The position numbers were made by a program, and so were the translations under genes. A stretch of DNA of 64,000 nucleotides, taken from NCBI GenBank assembly GCA_963842795.1, contig CAWJHV010000013.1, forward strand, positions 1-64,000, written 5' to 3'. The notes beneath the pieces were generated by a model. It saw nothing but the letters and a program-made list of their open reading frames with translations. It did no database searches and had not been told where the DNA came from. Below are positions 25,647-35,028 of this stretch, one piece after another. The stretch comes from WHSW01 sp963842795 (lineage in GTDB: Bacteria > Actinomycetota > Thermoleophilia > Solirubrobacterales > 70-9). The first letter of the stretch is position 1; every line of letters begins with the position of its first letter.

Positions 25647-26516
25647 TCATAGCGACCAGTTGGGAAACGGCTTCCCGGTCAGCTCACGGAGGTGGTCGAC
25701 CTCGTCCCTGAGCAGGGCGGAGAGGCCGGGCAGGATCCGAGCGTCGATCGAAGGGCGCGTGACCTTCCGCGAGAAGACCCGCCGGAGCGAGCGGCCGAAC
25801 GGCGCCCGGATGGCGCGGGGCACCCGCTCGGCGCCAAGCGCAAGCGCTCGACGTCGAACGCGGGAATACGGCGCGAGAGGGCGCGCCTTCGTCGCGCCCC
25901 GGTTGAGCTCCGCGGCGAACGCCTCGCTCGTAAACGACGGGTCAACGCCGAGGAACAAAAACGCTTCGCGCATGGCCGCGGACCTGCGGTCTCTCAGATC
26001 CTCTTGATCGAGGACGAGTATCCGGTCCAGCGGAAAGAACCGCAGGTATTGCTCGAGCTGGGTCCCGTATCTGCTCGGGCAGACGTATGGATTGCGGGCG
26101 CTTTCGTAGTCGCGAAGCACCTCCGCCAAAGGTTGTCCGGCCATTCGCGCGTTGATGGACTCGGGAGCAAGGTCCACCTCAGCGGAGAACCACTGAACCC
26201 ACTGGGCCACGACCCGCTCGAGCGGGTCGCCAACCAGGTAGATCAGCTTGGCCTCGGGGATCAGCGCGTGGATGCGCTCTGGAACCCCGGGCATCAACGG
26301 ATAGGTGCTGTAGCCGGGGGTGCCTTCGCCCCGGACCGGCGCATCGTCGCTGAAGCGATCCCGATACCAGTCGGCCCGGTGTCGCCATTCGCCGTTGTTG
26401 AAGAAGTTGAGCTCCTTCGGGGAGGACATCTCAATCTCGGGATGCTGATCGAGATAGTGATGAAGGCTCGTGGTCCCACATTTGCGCGCGCCGATGATGA
26501 TCAGGTTCGGAAGCAT
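25647..26516 (-). CDS. Sulfotransferase family protein with altered 3'-phosphate-binding motif
   Basis: 289 aa. The 5'-phosphosulfate-binding loop IGARKCGTTSLHHYL is intact at the N-terminus, as in PAPS-dependent sulfotransferases. The second motif, normally xRDPxxRxxS, reads LVGDPLERVVAQW. Arg is replaced by Gly and the Ser by Ala, and both normally contact the PAPS 3'-phosphate. The C-terminus (GKPFPNWSL) matches its paralogues. It is the only one of the five on the minus strand and may have reduced or changed activity. Probable substrate: the exopolysaccharide or its lipid-linked repeat unit. Confidence 0.85.
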   Translation of the reverse strand: MLPNLIIIGARKCGTTSLHHYLDQHPEIEMSSPKELNFFNNGEWRHRADWYRDRFSDDAPVRGEGTPGYSTYPLMPGVPERIHALIPEAKLIYLVGDPLERVVAQWVQWFSAEVDLAPESINARMAGQPLAEVLRDYESARNPYVCPSRYGTQLEQYLRFFPLDRILVLDQEDLRDRRSAAMREAFLFLGVDPSFTSEAFAAELNRGATKARPLAPYSRVRRRALALGAERVPRAIRAPFGRSLRRVFSRKVTRPSIDARILPGLSALLRDEVDHLRELTGKPFPNWSL

Positions 26517-26715
26517 TTGGCGGGCAGCCTAGGTCGAGCCGGCCGGCCTGAGCGTCATGCACTCGAGCAAATCGACGCGAGAGCCTTGGCCTTCCAGACA
26601 CTCGCGATTTCGAAGGAAGGCGGAGGCCCTGCGCGGCGTTGATTCTCCGTCTTGCGTGAGCCCTGCTCGATCGGTCACAAAGTAACAACGGACGAGCACC
26701 CCGAAAGGGTGCGCG

Positions 26716-28068
26716 ATGGCTGATGCCGTAGCCCCCACTTGGCGAGGGAGCCGGGGGCCGACCACGGGCAGACGGTTTCTGCGCGTCGTCGGCGGGCTGA
26801 CCTCGATCAACGTCCTGATTCGCGGCCTGGCCCTGATCACGGGCCCGCTGGCGGCCCGTGCGCTCGGGCCCGAGGGCAGGGGTGAGCTCGCGGCCATCGC
26901 CGCCCCGGTGATGATCCTCTCGATCGTCGGCATGCTCGGTCTCGGGTCATACGCGGTTCGGCAAGTGGCTCGCGGTCGCCCACCGGGCACGATCCTCGGC
27001 TCGGTCGGTATTCCCCTGCTCCTGAGCGGCGCCGTTTGCATGCTCGTTGCGCTACCGATCGCTTCGTTCTTCGCCGACGGCCGGGAGGTTGTTCACACGT
27101 TCCTCCTGATCGGGATCCTTACCCTGCCCCTGGCGCTGATCGGCCAGCTGCTGATGGCGGTCACCAACGGCCTGCAGCTCTGGAAGACCGTGGCCGCCAC
27201 GCGCCTGATCCCTCCGGTCGCTGGACTCGTCGGAACAGTCGCCCTCTATCTGACCGACTCGCTCACGGTCACCACCGCGGCCACACTCGCTCTCGTCACG
27301 AGTCTCGCGGCCGCCGCGCCCGCGCTTCGCGCGGTGGCTAAGCGTCACTATCGCCTGCGGGTGAACCGGCAGGTGATCCGCGAAGGCTCCAAGTTCGGAG
27401 TCAAGGCCTGGGCAAATCAGTTGACCTCGAATGCGAACGCTCGACTCGACCAACTGCTGATGGCGCGCATTGTCCCGAGCGCTGACCTTGGGCTCTACGC
27501 GGTCGCCGTCAATGCTGCTGGGGTCGCCGGCCTGTTCACCACCGCACTGGTCGTGCCACTGTCCGTCCGGGTCGCGCAAGGCGAGGCGATGATCGTCGCC
27601 CGAGCGTTGCGGATGACGATCGTGGGCGCAAGTCTCGTCGCGATCGCCCTCGCTGCCCTGATCCCGACCGTCCTGCCCCTTCTGTTCGGCGACGACTTCG
27701 CCGATGCCACTCCGATGGCGCTCATTCTCCTCGCTGCGAGCATCCCATCCGCCGGCATTGCAATTCTCGCCCCGTCGCTGACGGCCGCGAACCGCCCGGG
27801 TGCCGGTGCGACGGCCCAAGCGATCGGTCTCGCTGTCACCGTGCCGGCACTTCTCGTCGTCCTCCCGATCCTCGGCGGCGTCGGCGCAGCGCTGGTCAGC
27901 TTGGTCGCCTACGGAGTCGTCTTCTGCATCGTGTTCTCAATCGCAAAGCGGCACTTCGATTTCCGAGCCCGGGACCTGCTCGTGCCAACCGGCGGCGACC
28001 TCCGGTGGCTGATCCGCATCCTGCGGCGGCCTGAGCGCAGCCCGCGGGCAGACGCAGACGCCGACTAG
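26716..28068 (+). CDS. Wzx-type polysaccharide flippase (MOP superfamily)
   Basis: 450 aa with about twelve predicted membrane helices, among them GGLTSINVLIRGLALITGPLAA, PVMILSIVGMLGLGSYAV, LLIGILTLPLALIGQLLMAV and VTVPALLVVLPILGGVGAALVSLVAYGVV. The N-terminal charge pattern and ALGPEGRGELAAI are typical of polysaccharide exporters of the MATE/MOP superfamily. It would flip the lipid-linked repeat unit outward for the polymerase at 41698. An AAAGGG ribosome-binding site precedes the ATG. Confidence 0.88.
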   Translation: MADAVAPTWRGSRGPTTGRRFLRVVGGLTSINVLIRGLALITGPLAARALGPEGRGELAAIAAPVMILSIVGMLGLGSYAVRQVARGRPPGTILGSVGIPLLLSGAVCMLVALPIASFFADGREVVHTFLLIGILTLPLALIGQLLMAVTNGLQLWKTVAATRLIPPVAGLVGTVALYLTDSLTVTTAATLALVTSLAAAAPALRAVAKRHYRLRVNRQVIREGSKFGVKAWANQLTSNANARLDQLLMARIVPSADLGLYAVAVNAAGVAGLFTTALVVPLSVRVAQGEAMIVARALRMTIVGASLVAIALAALIPTVLPLLFGDDFADATPMALILLAASIPSAGIAILAPSLTAANRPGAGATAQAIGLAVTVPALLVVLPILGGVGAALVSLVAYGVVFCIVFSIAKRHFDFRARDLLVPTGGDLRWLIRILRRPERSPRADADAD

Positions 28069-28370
28069 ACGAGCCGGGGCCGGACGCCTCGCGCTCGAGA
28101 CCGCCGAGGGCGCGAAGGGCTGAAGCGCGCAAGAAGACGGAATGATGAGTCGTTTTTTTGAGGCACCCCGAGCCCCAGTGCCATCATGCCGAGCCCTAAT
28201 CCCACGCCGCGAGTGCCAATGTCGCGCGTCCAACTCGGCGGAATTGCTGCTGAGGTACCGCGCGTAGCAATTGCTGGAGCGCGTTTCGCCGCGTTTGCAA
28301 GCTCCGTCCTAGCGCCGAGTCGACCTCTGAGGACGCTGATCGTCACGCGTCGTCCGATGTCGTAAGCCTC
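28069..28370. other. Intergenic region without a recognisable gene
   Basis: These 302 bases between the flippase and a sulfotransferase hold no ORF with family features and no clear RNA gene. They include a T7 run and slightly lower GC than the surroundings. They probably contain the promoter for the sulfotransferase genes downstream, but I see no convincing -35/-10 pair. Confidence 0.5.
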
Positions 28371-29249
28371 GTGCCCGCTCTGCCAAACCTGCTCGTGATC
28401 GGGGCGATGAAGTGTGGTACCTCAAGCCTGCACTACTACTTGGGGCAGCACGACCAGATTCAGATGTCAGACCCGAAAGAGCTGAACTTCCTGACCTGGC
28501 AGAAACGCAACTCGACTCGCGGGCGCGACTGGTATGAATCACATTTCGATTCACGGTATCCAATCCGAGGCGAAACATCGCCTGGGTATACGTTCTTTCC
28601 CTATGCGCAGGGCGCTCCGGAGCTGGCGGCAGAGCTCGTTCCGGATGCCAGGATCATCTATCTGGTCCGCGATCCCATCGCTCGTCTTCTTTCACACTAC
28701 GTCCACCGGGTCTCCGCCGGTTGGGAGCGCCGATCGTTCGACGAGGTGCTACCAACCTTGACCAGCGAACCTGAAGACGCGGAGGCAACGTCTCTGCCTG
28801 GTCCGCCCGGCTACCTCGTGCGGAGCCTCTACAGCCTTCAGCTGGAGCAGTGGCGAGGACACTTCCCAGATTCGAAGATTCTGGTGGTGGATAACTCGAG
28901 ACTGCTGCGAGATCGAGCGAACGCCCTCGCGGAGATTGCACGCTTCTTGGGAATCAGGGACTGCTTTCCGGCGGACGGCATCTCGACAAAGATCAATCCC
29001 TCCGATGAAAAAGTGCGTCCGAGTCGGTTCGGCTGGTGGGCGCGGCGCTTGGGTCGGGCCACCGGCGCGCGACGCCTGCTGCCTGCGTCATCGCGCGCAG
29101 CTCTCATCCGGTCGGGCACATTCAACCGTACGCTCGATCCTCCCGAACCGACCGACGCCCAACGTGAGTATCTCTCGGCCCTCCTGCGACAAGACGTCCA
29201 GAGGTTGCGATCGTTCACTGGAGCTTCGTTCGCGGATTGGTCTGTATGA
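28371..29249 (+). CDS. PAPS-dependent sulfotransferase
   Basis: 292 aa from a GTG start. The 5'-PSB loop LVIGAMKCGTSSLHYYL and the 3'-PB motif IYLVRDPIARLLSHY (Arg and Ser present) are intact. The helix SDPKELNFL and GETSPGYTFFP are standard for the family. The C-terminus FTGASFADWSV resembles the tandem paralogues at 32030 and 32890. Predicted to transfer sulfate from PAPS to a sugar hydroxyl of the polysaccharide. Confidence 0.88.
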   Translation: MPALPNLLVIGAMKCGTSSLHYYLGQHDQIQMSDPKELNFLTWQKRNSTRGRDWYESHFDSRYPIRGETSPGYTFFPYAQGAPELAAELVPDARIIYLVRDPIARLLSHYVHRVSAGWERRSFDEVLPTLTSEPEDAEATSLPGPPGYLVRSLYSLQLEQWRGHFPDSKILVVDNSRLLRDRANALAEIARFLGIRDCFPADGISTKINPSDEKVRPSRFGWWARRLGRATGARRLLPASSRAALIRSGTFNRTLDPPEPTDAQREYLSALLRQDVQRLRSFTGASFADWSV

Positions 29250-29457
29250 CCATCCCGGGGTTGGAGGCCAATCCGCGCACCTCTCAGGTCGACGCGTCGG
29301 CCACGCGCCGGTTGGCGGAGCGGGTTCGCCAGGTGCCGATCCCGGGCAATCCACAGAGTCGCTCGCCGGAGCGATGAATCGGGCGCGAGACTAGACCGAC
29401 GGGGCATCCGGCGGCCGCAAACAGAAGATTGGCGGCTCGATACCCGTTTTTCGTGGG

Positions 29458-30096
29458 ATGGCCTCGGTCAAGGCAATGCTGCGCGTACAGATCTACGCGC
29501 TACTTCAGCGCCGCTTCCACAAGCGCCTGGAACGACGCGGTGCGTCGTTGGGCCGAGCGACCTACGTATCCAGGGGGAGCAGGATCGTCGCAAAGACCGT
29601 ACTGGGTGACGGGACGCGGATCATCGGACCGTGCGTGCTCAAGGGATCGGAGCCGATCGTAATCGGCAGATATTGCGCGATCGGCGACGGGGTCCGCATC
29701 ATCTCCTCAAACCACGAAACCAATCGTGCCAACCTTCAGCGGCACCTCCAGAGTCGCCTTGGCTTCGGCGCCTTACGCCAGTCACGGGGGCCGGTCACGA
29801 TTGGAAACAACGTCTGGATCGGTGACGCGGCGATCATTCTCTCCGGAGTCGTCGTCGGCGACGGTGCCGTCATAGCCGCGGGCTCAGTCGTGACCCGCTC
29901 GGTGCCGCCGTTTGCGATCGTGGCGGGATCTCCCGCAAGGGTTGTGCGGCGACGGTTCAGTGAGCAAGTAATCGAGCGCCTGACGAGTATCGAGTGGTGG
30001 GAGTGGCCCGAGGAGCGGATCAGCGCGAACCCTGAGCTCTTTCAGGCGGACCTCGCGTCGGACGACTGCGAGGGCGTGCTCCTACGGGTGCGCTGA
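29458..30096 (+). CDS. Left-handed beta-helix (hexapeptide-repeat) acyltransferase
   Basis: 212 aa. Hexapeptide repeats are clear (IVIGRYCAIGDGVRII, VTIGNNVWIGDAAIILSGVV, VGDGAVIAAGSVVTRSV), followed by the family C-terminus FAIVAGSPARVVRRRF. The His in SSNHETN is placed like the catalytic His of maltose/galactoside acetyltransferases. It probably O-acetylates a polysaccharide sugar. It lies between sulfotransferase genes, so acylation and sulfation enzymes are mixed in this locus. Confidence 0.87.
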   Translation: MASVKAMLRVQIYALLQRRFHKRLERRGASLGRATYVSRGSRIVAKTVLGDGTRIIGPCVLKGSEPIVIGRYCAIGDGVRIISSNHETNRANLQRHLQSRLGFGALRQSRGPVTIGNNVWIGDAAIILSGVVVGDGAVIAAGSVVTRSVPPFAIVAGSPARVVRRRFSEQVIERLTSIEWWEWPEERISANPELFQADLASDDCEGVLLRVR

Positions 30097-30160
30097 CGTC
30101 GCTTCGCCAATCAGGAAAACGATCGCTGACCACAGGAGCCCCCGAACTCTCAGCCCTGCC

Positions 30161-31132
30161 ATGAATCGCCCCGCGTTTTTCATCGCCGGCCATTCGAAGA
30201 GCGGAACGACGGCGCTGGCCAATTTCCTCGACCAGCATCCAGACCTGTTCATGTGCACACCGGGCGAGCCCAACTACTTCTGCCCGTCGCTCTGTCGTGC
30301 CGCGGGGCCTCCCAGTCACTTCTTCCGCCGAACGGAGGCCGAGTACATAGCGCTGTTCAAGGGCGCGCGGCCGGACCAGCTCTGCGGTGAAGCGAGCGCG
30401 GCCTACCTCTACGCACCGGAATCCGCGCCGCTAATCCACGACTTCGATCCGCACGCGCGGATCATCATGATCTTCCGCGAGCCGGTCGATTTCCTTCGCT
30501 CCTACCACCTCCAGCTCCTTAAGAACACGCCCGCCGAGGGCGAGACGGTGAAGGACCTCGGCGAGGCGATCCGGCTCGAACCTGCGCGTCGCCGCGGCGA
30601 GGAGATCCCCGACGGCTGCCTCGTCCCCGAGCTGCTCCTCTACACGACCGGCCGGATCCGCTACGCCGAGCACTACGACCGCTTCGCGGCAGTCTTCCCC
30701 TCTGACCAGATCCTCGCGTTGGTCTACGACGACTTCCGCCGGGACAACACGGGCATCGTGCGGCGGGTGTTCGAGTTCCTCGGCGTCGACCCGACCGTGG
30801 AGCCCGAACTGGCAGAGCACAACGCGGGGGGTGCCTCGTTGCGCTCCAGGCGCGTCCAGTCCACGCTGCGCCGTGCCACTCACGGGGGTGGCGTCGTCGC
30901 GCTCGCCCGATCGATGCTGCCGAAGGGACTCCGGCGACGGGCCATCGAGACCGCGTACCGCAGGATCGCCTTCGAGCAGGCTCCGCCGATCGACGCCTGG
31001 GTGGTCGAGGAGGTGCAAGCCAAGGCTCGCACTCAGGTGGCGCAGCTCGGCGATCGGCTCGGGCGGGACCTTCTCGGCGAGTGGGGCTACGCGCAGCAGC
31101 CGAGCCCGGAAGCCGCGGGGCAGCTTCGGTGA
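30161..31132 (+). CDS. Sulfotransferase family protein, divergent subfamily
   Basis: 323 aa. The 5'-PSB loop is FIAGHSKSGTTALANFLDQH and the second motif IIMIFREPVDFLRSYHLQ keeps Arg and Ser. The sequence is longer and clearly different from the other four in the region: GEPNYFCP instead of the KEL helix, and RYAEHYDRFAAVFPSDQIL. The following gene overlaps its stop (GTGA at 31129), so the two are co-translated. It probably recognises a different acceptor sugar. Confidence 0.86.
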   Translation: MNRPAFFIAGHSKSGTTALANFLDQHPDLFMCTPGEPNYFCPSLCRAAGPPSHFFRRTEAEYIALFKGARPDQLCGEASAAYLYAPESAPLIHDFDPHARIIMIFREPVDFLRSYHLQLLKNTPAEGETVKDLGEAIRLEPARRRGEEIPDGCLVPELLLYTTGRIRYAEHYDRFAAVFPSDQILALVYDDFRRDNTGIVRRVFEFLGVDPTVEPELAEHNAGGASLRSRRVQSTLRRATHGGGVVALARSMLPKGLRRRAIETAYRRIAFEQAPPIDAWVVEEVQAKARTQVAQLGDRLGRDLLGEWGYAQQPSPEAAGQLR

Positions 31133-32040
31133 CCGGGCCATCGCCCCCAGGGCCGCATCCCGGCGGCCGCATCGAGCGAGTGCGGTTGCCACGCGTGCTC
31201 GACAGGCGCTGGGGGTATCACCTGGCCCGCCGGCGCGCCCGGCTCGTCCGCACGCTGTACGCCGGGCCGCTCGTCTCGCGGCTCGGGCGTCGCGTCGGAT
31301 CGCCGGCCGATCTCGACCTCCACCTGGTCGCTTTCTCCGGGGAGCGGGACGCCCTGGAGCAGATGGCGTCGCTGCGATCCTTCCTGCGTTACGTCGGGCG
31401 GCCGGCTCGAGTCACGCTGGGCTCGGACGGGACGCACACGCCGCAGACCCTTGCGCGGCTTCGCAAGCTTTTTCAGCGGCTGGAGGTCGTGCCTCCGGCA
31501 GCGTACGTTCGGCCCGAGCTTCCGAAATCGCTGCGCGCGTACGCCGCCGAGCACCCGCTCGGCAAGAAGCTGGCGTTCATGTCTTCCGTCACACCGTCGC
31601 TGCCGATCCTGTACGCCGACGCCGACGTTCTCTTCTTTCCCGGGGCCTCAGTCATCCGGGTCGTTCTCGGAGAAGGCTCCGACGCTCCCCGCTATCTGAA
31701 GGACTGCATGGACTCGCTCGACGGACGCATTGTCCCGTCCGACCTGGCCGGCGCCCCACCGGTCAACTCGGGGTTCTGGATCATCCGGCGTCCGCTCGAC
31801 TGGCGCGAACCGCTGGCGCTACTCGAGGGGCTCGCTGGCTCGTTTGAGTTCCACACCGAGCAGACCGTCTTTCACGTCGCCATGCACAGGGCCGGAGGTG
31901 TCGCTCTGGACCCGAATCGCTACGTGATGCAGGTCGACGACCGGTTCGACTACCGGACGCTGCGCGAGCGAGATCCGATCGCCCTGAGGCATTACGTGAG
32001 CAATATCCGCCACCAGTTCTGGCTCAACGTTGCTTCCTAA
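31129..32040 (+). CDS. Putative glycosyltransferase of the polysaccharide locus
   Basis: 303 aa from the GTG at 31129. There is no strong family signature. It contains a nucleotide-sugar-type acidic motif in LPILYADADVLFFPG (D-x-D), and LHLVAFSGERDALEQMASLRSF and APPVNSGFWIIRRP resemble GT-A glycosyltransferases, where NSG follows the acceptor region. No signal peptide or membrane segment. It overlaps the sulfotransferase genes on both sides, so it most likely works on the same repeat unit. Assignment is by motif and context. Confidence 0.65.
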   Translation: MTGPSPPGPHPGGRIERVRLPRVLDRRWGYHLARRRARLVRTLYAGPLVSRLGRRVGSPADLDLHLVAFSGERDALEQMASLRSFLRYVGRPARVTLGSDGTHTPQTLARLRKLFQRLEVVPPAAYVRPELPKSLRAYAAEHPLGKKLAFMSSVTPSLPILYADADVLFFPGASVIRVVLGEGSDAPRYLKDCMDSLDGRIVPSDLAGAPPVNSGFWIIRRPLDWREPLALLEGLAGSFEFHTEQTVFHVAMHRAGGVALDPNRYVMQVDDRFDYRTLRERDPIALRHYVSNIRHQFWLNVAS

Positions 32041-32869
32041 CCTGATCATCATCGGCGCGCCGAAGTGTGGCACCACGAGCCTTCACTTCTATCTCGACCA
32101 GCATCCCGAGATCTCGATGTCCGAGCGCAAGGAGCTGCGCTACTTCTCGCGGCCGGACTGGCGCGAGCGCCGGGAGTGGTACGAGCGGCAGTTCGAGGGT
32201 TTCGACACTGCGGTGAGGGGAGAGGCGAGTCCTCGCTACACGCGCTATCCGGACTTCCCGGAGGTGCCTCTGCGCGCCTACTCGATGGTCCCGGAGGCGA
32301 AGTTGATCTACCTCGTGCGCGATCCCGTGGATCGAACCGTTTCGCATTGGGTGCAGCGAGTCGCGGACGGGGATCGCACGCCGTTCGAGCACTACGTTGG
32401 CGAGTGGGACCGGCCCGACAATCCGATCGTTGCCGCGAGCAAATATGCCACGCAGGCCGAGCGATACCTGGAGTTCTTTCCCCGATCGCAGCTTCTAGTC
32501 GTCGATCAACACGACCTCAAGGTTGACCGCGAGGCGACCCTGAGAGAGATCTTCGGCTACCTCGGGGTGAAGGACACGTTCCATTCCCCTCGGTTCGATG
32601 AGGAGCGCAACACTCACTCGGAGAAATACGCCCTCACATCGGTCGGCAAGCCGCTATGGAACCGTGCGCTCGGACCTGCCGTGCGCCGGCTACCGACGGC
32701 GCTCGAGGACCCGGTCCGGCGCCATGCGATCAGGCGGCTGTCGCGCCCGATCACCGCGCCGTCCGTGATCGATCCCGAATTCCGTCCCCGGCTCGAGGCG
32801 CTCCTGAAAGGCGAGGCCGACCGGCTGCGCGCGCTGACCGGCCAACCGTTCGCGAGCTGGTCGGTCTAG
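32030..32869 (+). CDS. PAPS-dependent sulfotransferase (tandem copy 1)
   Basis: 279 aa from a TTG start that overlaps the previous gene by 11 bases. The 5'-PSB loop is LIIIGAPKCGTTSLHFYL and the 3'-PB motif IYLVRDPVDRTVSHW. It shares length and most of its sequence with the next gene (LDQHPEISMSERKEL, LLVVDQHDLKVDR), so the pair arose by tandem duplication. Both are predicted to sulfate the polysaccharide, possibly at different positions. Confidence 0.88.
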   Translation: MLPNLIIIGAPKCGTTSLHFYLDQHPEISMSERKELRYFSRPDWRERREWYERQFEGFDTAVRGEASPRYTRYPDFPEVPLRAYSMVPEAKLIYLVRDPVDRTVSHWVQRVADGDRTPFEHYVGEWDRPDNPIVAASKYATQAERYLEFFPRSQLLVVDQHDLKVDREATLREIFGYLGVKDTFHSPRFDEERNTHSEKYALTSVGKPLWNRALGPAVRRLPTALEDPVRRHAIRRLSRPITAPSVIDPEFRPRLEALLKGEADRLRALTGQPFASWSV

Positions 32870-32889
32870 CGACTGGGCGGAGCGGCCGC

Positions 32890-33729
32890 GTGCATCCAAA
32901 CCTCCTGGTGATCGGCGGGATCAAGTGCGGCACCACCAGCCTCCACTCCTATCTCGATGAGCATCCCGAGATCTCGATGTCGGAGCGCAAGGAGCTGCAC
33001 TACTTCTCACGCCCGGACTGGCCCCAGCGCCAGGCCTGGTACGAGCAGCAGTTCGAGCGCTTCGATACCCCGGTCCGGGGGGAAGCCACTCCCCACTACA
33101 CGTGGCATCCCCACGTACGCGGCATTCCGGACCGCATCTACTCTGTGATTCCGGAAGCGAAGCTCATTTACCTCGTGCGCGACCCGGTGGAACGGATCCT
33201 CTCGCATCGGGTGCAGCTTCTCGCACAGGGCAACCGAAAGCCGTTCGAGGCGTTTCTGCGCGAGAGCGGCTGGCGCGACAATCTCCTCGTCTGCCCGAGC
33301 CGCTATGCGACGCAGGTCGAGCGGTACCTCGAGCTCTTTCCCGCGTCCCAGCTGCTGGTGGTGGACCAACACGATCTCAAGGTCGATAGGCGCGCGACTT
33401 TGCGCGAGATCTTTCGTTTTCTCGGCGTCGATGACGGATTCGTCTCGCCAGGCTTCGAGCTCGAACGCAACACCCGTGCGGAGAAATACGCGCTCACCCG
33501 CGTCGGCATGCCGGTCTGGAACCGCGCACTCGGACCCGCCGTGCGGCGCCTCCCATCGTCGGCGCAGGACCCGGTTCGGCGCCTCCTGCTCAGGCTGCTG
33601 TCGCGCAAGATCACCACGCAGCCCGTGATCGAGCCCGACCTGCGGCCCAGGCTCGAGTCCATGCTTAAGGATGAGGCCGACCGCTTGCGAGCCATTACCG
33701 GCAAGCAATTCGCAAGCTGGTCGCTCTGA
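32890..33729 (+). CDS. PAPS-dependent sulfotransferase (tandem copy 2)
   Basis: 279 aa from the GTG at 32890; the family start HPNLLVIGGIKCGTTSLHSYL decides this over upstream in-frame codons. The 3'-PB motif IYLVRDPVERILSHR is intact. It is the same length as copy 1, which lies 20 bases upstream, and shares the KYALTRVGMPVWNRALGPAV block. The ATG of the glycosyltransferase downstream follows its stop with no gap. Confidence 0.88.
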   Translation: MHPNLLVIGGIKCGTTSLHSYLDEHPEISMSERKELHYFSRPDWPQRQAWYEQQFERFDTPVRGEATPHYTWHPHVRGIPDRIYSVIPEAKLIYLVRDPVERILSHRVQLLAQGNRKPFEAFLRESGWRDNLLVCPSRYATQVERYLELFPASQLLVVDQHDLKVDRRATLREIFRFLGVDDGFVSPGFELERNTRAEKYALTRVGMPVWNRALGPAVRRLPSSAQDPVRRLLLRLLSRKITTQPVIEPDLRPRLESMLKDEADRLRAITGKQFASWSL

Positions 33730-34989
33730 ATGACGGTAAGGGACGACTCGACGAATCTCCAAGCCGCTCGCGAGCCGGTCGCGTCAGGGGCAACGTCCAA
33801 AGCCGGTCGCCCGCGTCGGATCCTCATCGTGGCCGAGAGGATCTCGCCGACCGGCGGGACCGGTGCACACGCGTTGGCCTCGATTGCGGCCCTCCAGCGC
33901 GACGGCGCCGATGTGGTCGTCGTGGTCGGCGAGGAGGGATCGGGCGGCCGGGGCAACCTCGACGCGCAGGTGATTCCCGGCATTGGCGGGAAGCCGGCAC
34001 CGGCTGAGAGCCGGGCCCAGCTGGCAGACCTGATCGCGCGGGTAGGTCCAGATCTGATCCACATCCAACAGCTCCCAGACGGCGACTTGGTTGAGCTCGC
34101 TCGCAGTCACGCCCCGGTGCTCTTCAACGTCCACAACTACGTGGCCTGCACCTCCGGGTGGAAGTACTTCCGCCAGCCCGGCCGCGAGTGCCACCGGGCG
34201 CACGGGCCCGGGTGCGTCCCCAATCTCATCCTCCGGGGCTGCGCACACGCGCGAGACCCGCGCGATCTCCCGGCCAAGTACCGTCGCACGACGCAGATGC
34301 TGCGCGGCCTCCGGGCGGCCGACGCCGTCGTCGCCCACTCCGCCTTCGTGGCCGATCACCTGCTCTACAACGGCGTCAAGCGAACCCAGCTTGTTCCGCT
34401 GTTCCTCGATCCGATGCCAAGCCCGTCGCGGCTTCCGCCGACCGGGCCGATCGTGTTCTCGGGACGAGTCACGCCCGCGAAGGGGGTCGGGACGTTCCTA
34501 CGGGCGGTCGCCCCGCTCGACGCCGGCGCCGAGATCTGCGGCGACGGCTGGTGGATGCCGAAGGCGCGTCGCCTCGCGGCGGAGCTGGGCATCGAGGATC
34601 GCGTCGCGTTCCGCGGCTGGCTGCGTCCGGAGGAACTGGCGCGCGCCTACGAGCGAGCCAGCATCGTCGTCGTGCCCTCACACTGGCCCGAGCCCTTCGG
34701 ATTGGTCGGCCTCGAGGCGATGGCGCACGGGCGACCCGTGGTCGCGACGAGCACCGGCGGAATCCCGGAATGGCTGACCGACGGCGAAACGGGTTTGCTG
34801 GTGCGGCCGGGTGACGCGGGCGAGCTACGACGGGCGCTTGCGCAGCTGCTCTCGGATCGCGAGCTCTCGGTCCGCCTCGGAGCGTGTGCGGCCGAGCGCG
34901 CCGCGGCGAGATTCACCGTCGATCTCTATCTCCAGGCGATCTCGCGGGCCTACGCGATCGCGGACCAACACTGGCATGGGACCGCATAG
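33730..34989 (+). CDS. Glycosyltransferase family 4 protein
   Basis: 419 aa, GT-B fold. N-terminal domain: RILIVAERISPTGGTGAHALA and LFNVHNYVACTSGWKYF. Donor domain: IVFSGRVTPAKGVGTFLRAV and the EX7E motif EPFGLVGLEAMAHGRPVV. Several Cys residues (ACTSGW, RECHRAHGPGC, RGCAH) suggest a metal-binding insert, seen in some GT4 enzymes. It begins one base after the upstream sulfotransferase stop and ends the plus-strand operon. Confidence 0.88.
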   Translation: MTVRDDSTNLQAAREPVASGATSKAGRPRRILIVAERISPTGGTGAHALASIAALQRDGADVVVVVGEEGSGGRGNLDAQVIPGIGGKPAPAESRAQLADLIARVGPDLIHIQQLPDGDLVELARSHAPVLFNVHNYVACTSGWKYFRQPGRECHRAHGPGCVPNLILRGCAHARDPRDLPAKYRRTTQMLRGLRAADAVVAHSAFVADHLLYNGVKRTQLVPLFLDPMPSPSRLPPTGPIVFSGRVTPAKGVGTFLRAVAPLDAGAEICGDGWWMPKARRLAAELGIEDRVAFRGWLRPEELARAYERASIVVVPSHWPEPFGLVGLEAMAHGRPVVATSTGGIPEWLTDGETGLLVRPGDAGELRRALAQLLSDRELSVRLGACAAERAAARFTVDLYLQAISRAYAIADQHWHGTA

Positions 34990-35028
34990 TCGGCAAGCAA
35001 ACGGCGCGGAGCCTGCGATCCGAGCGTG

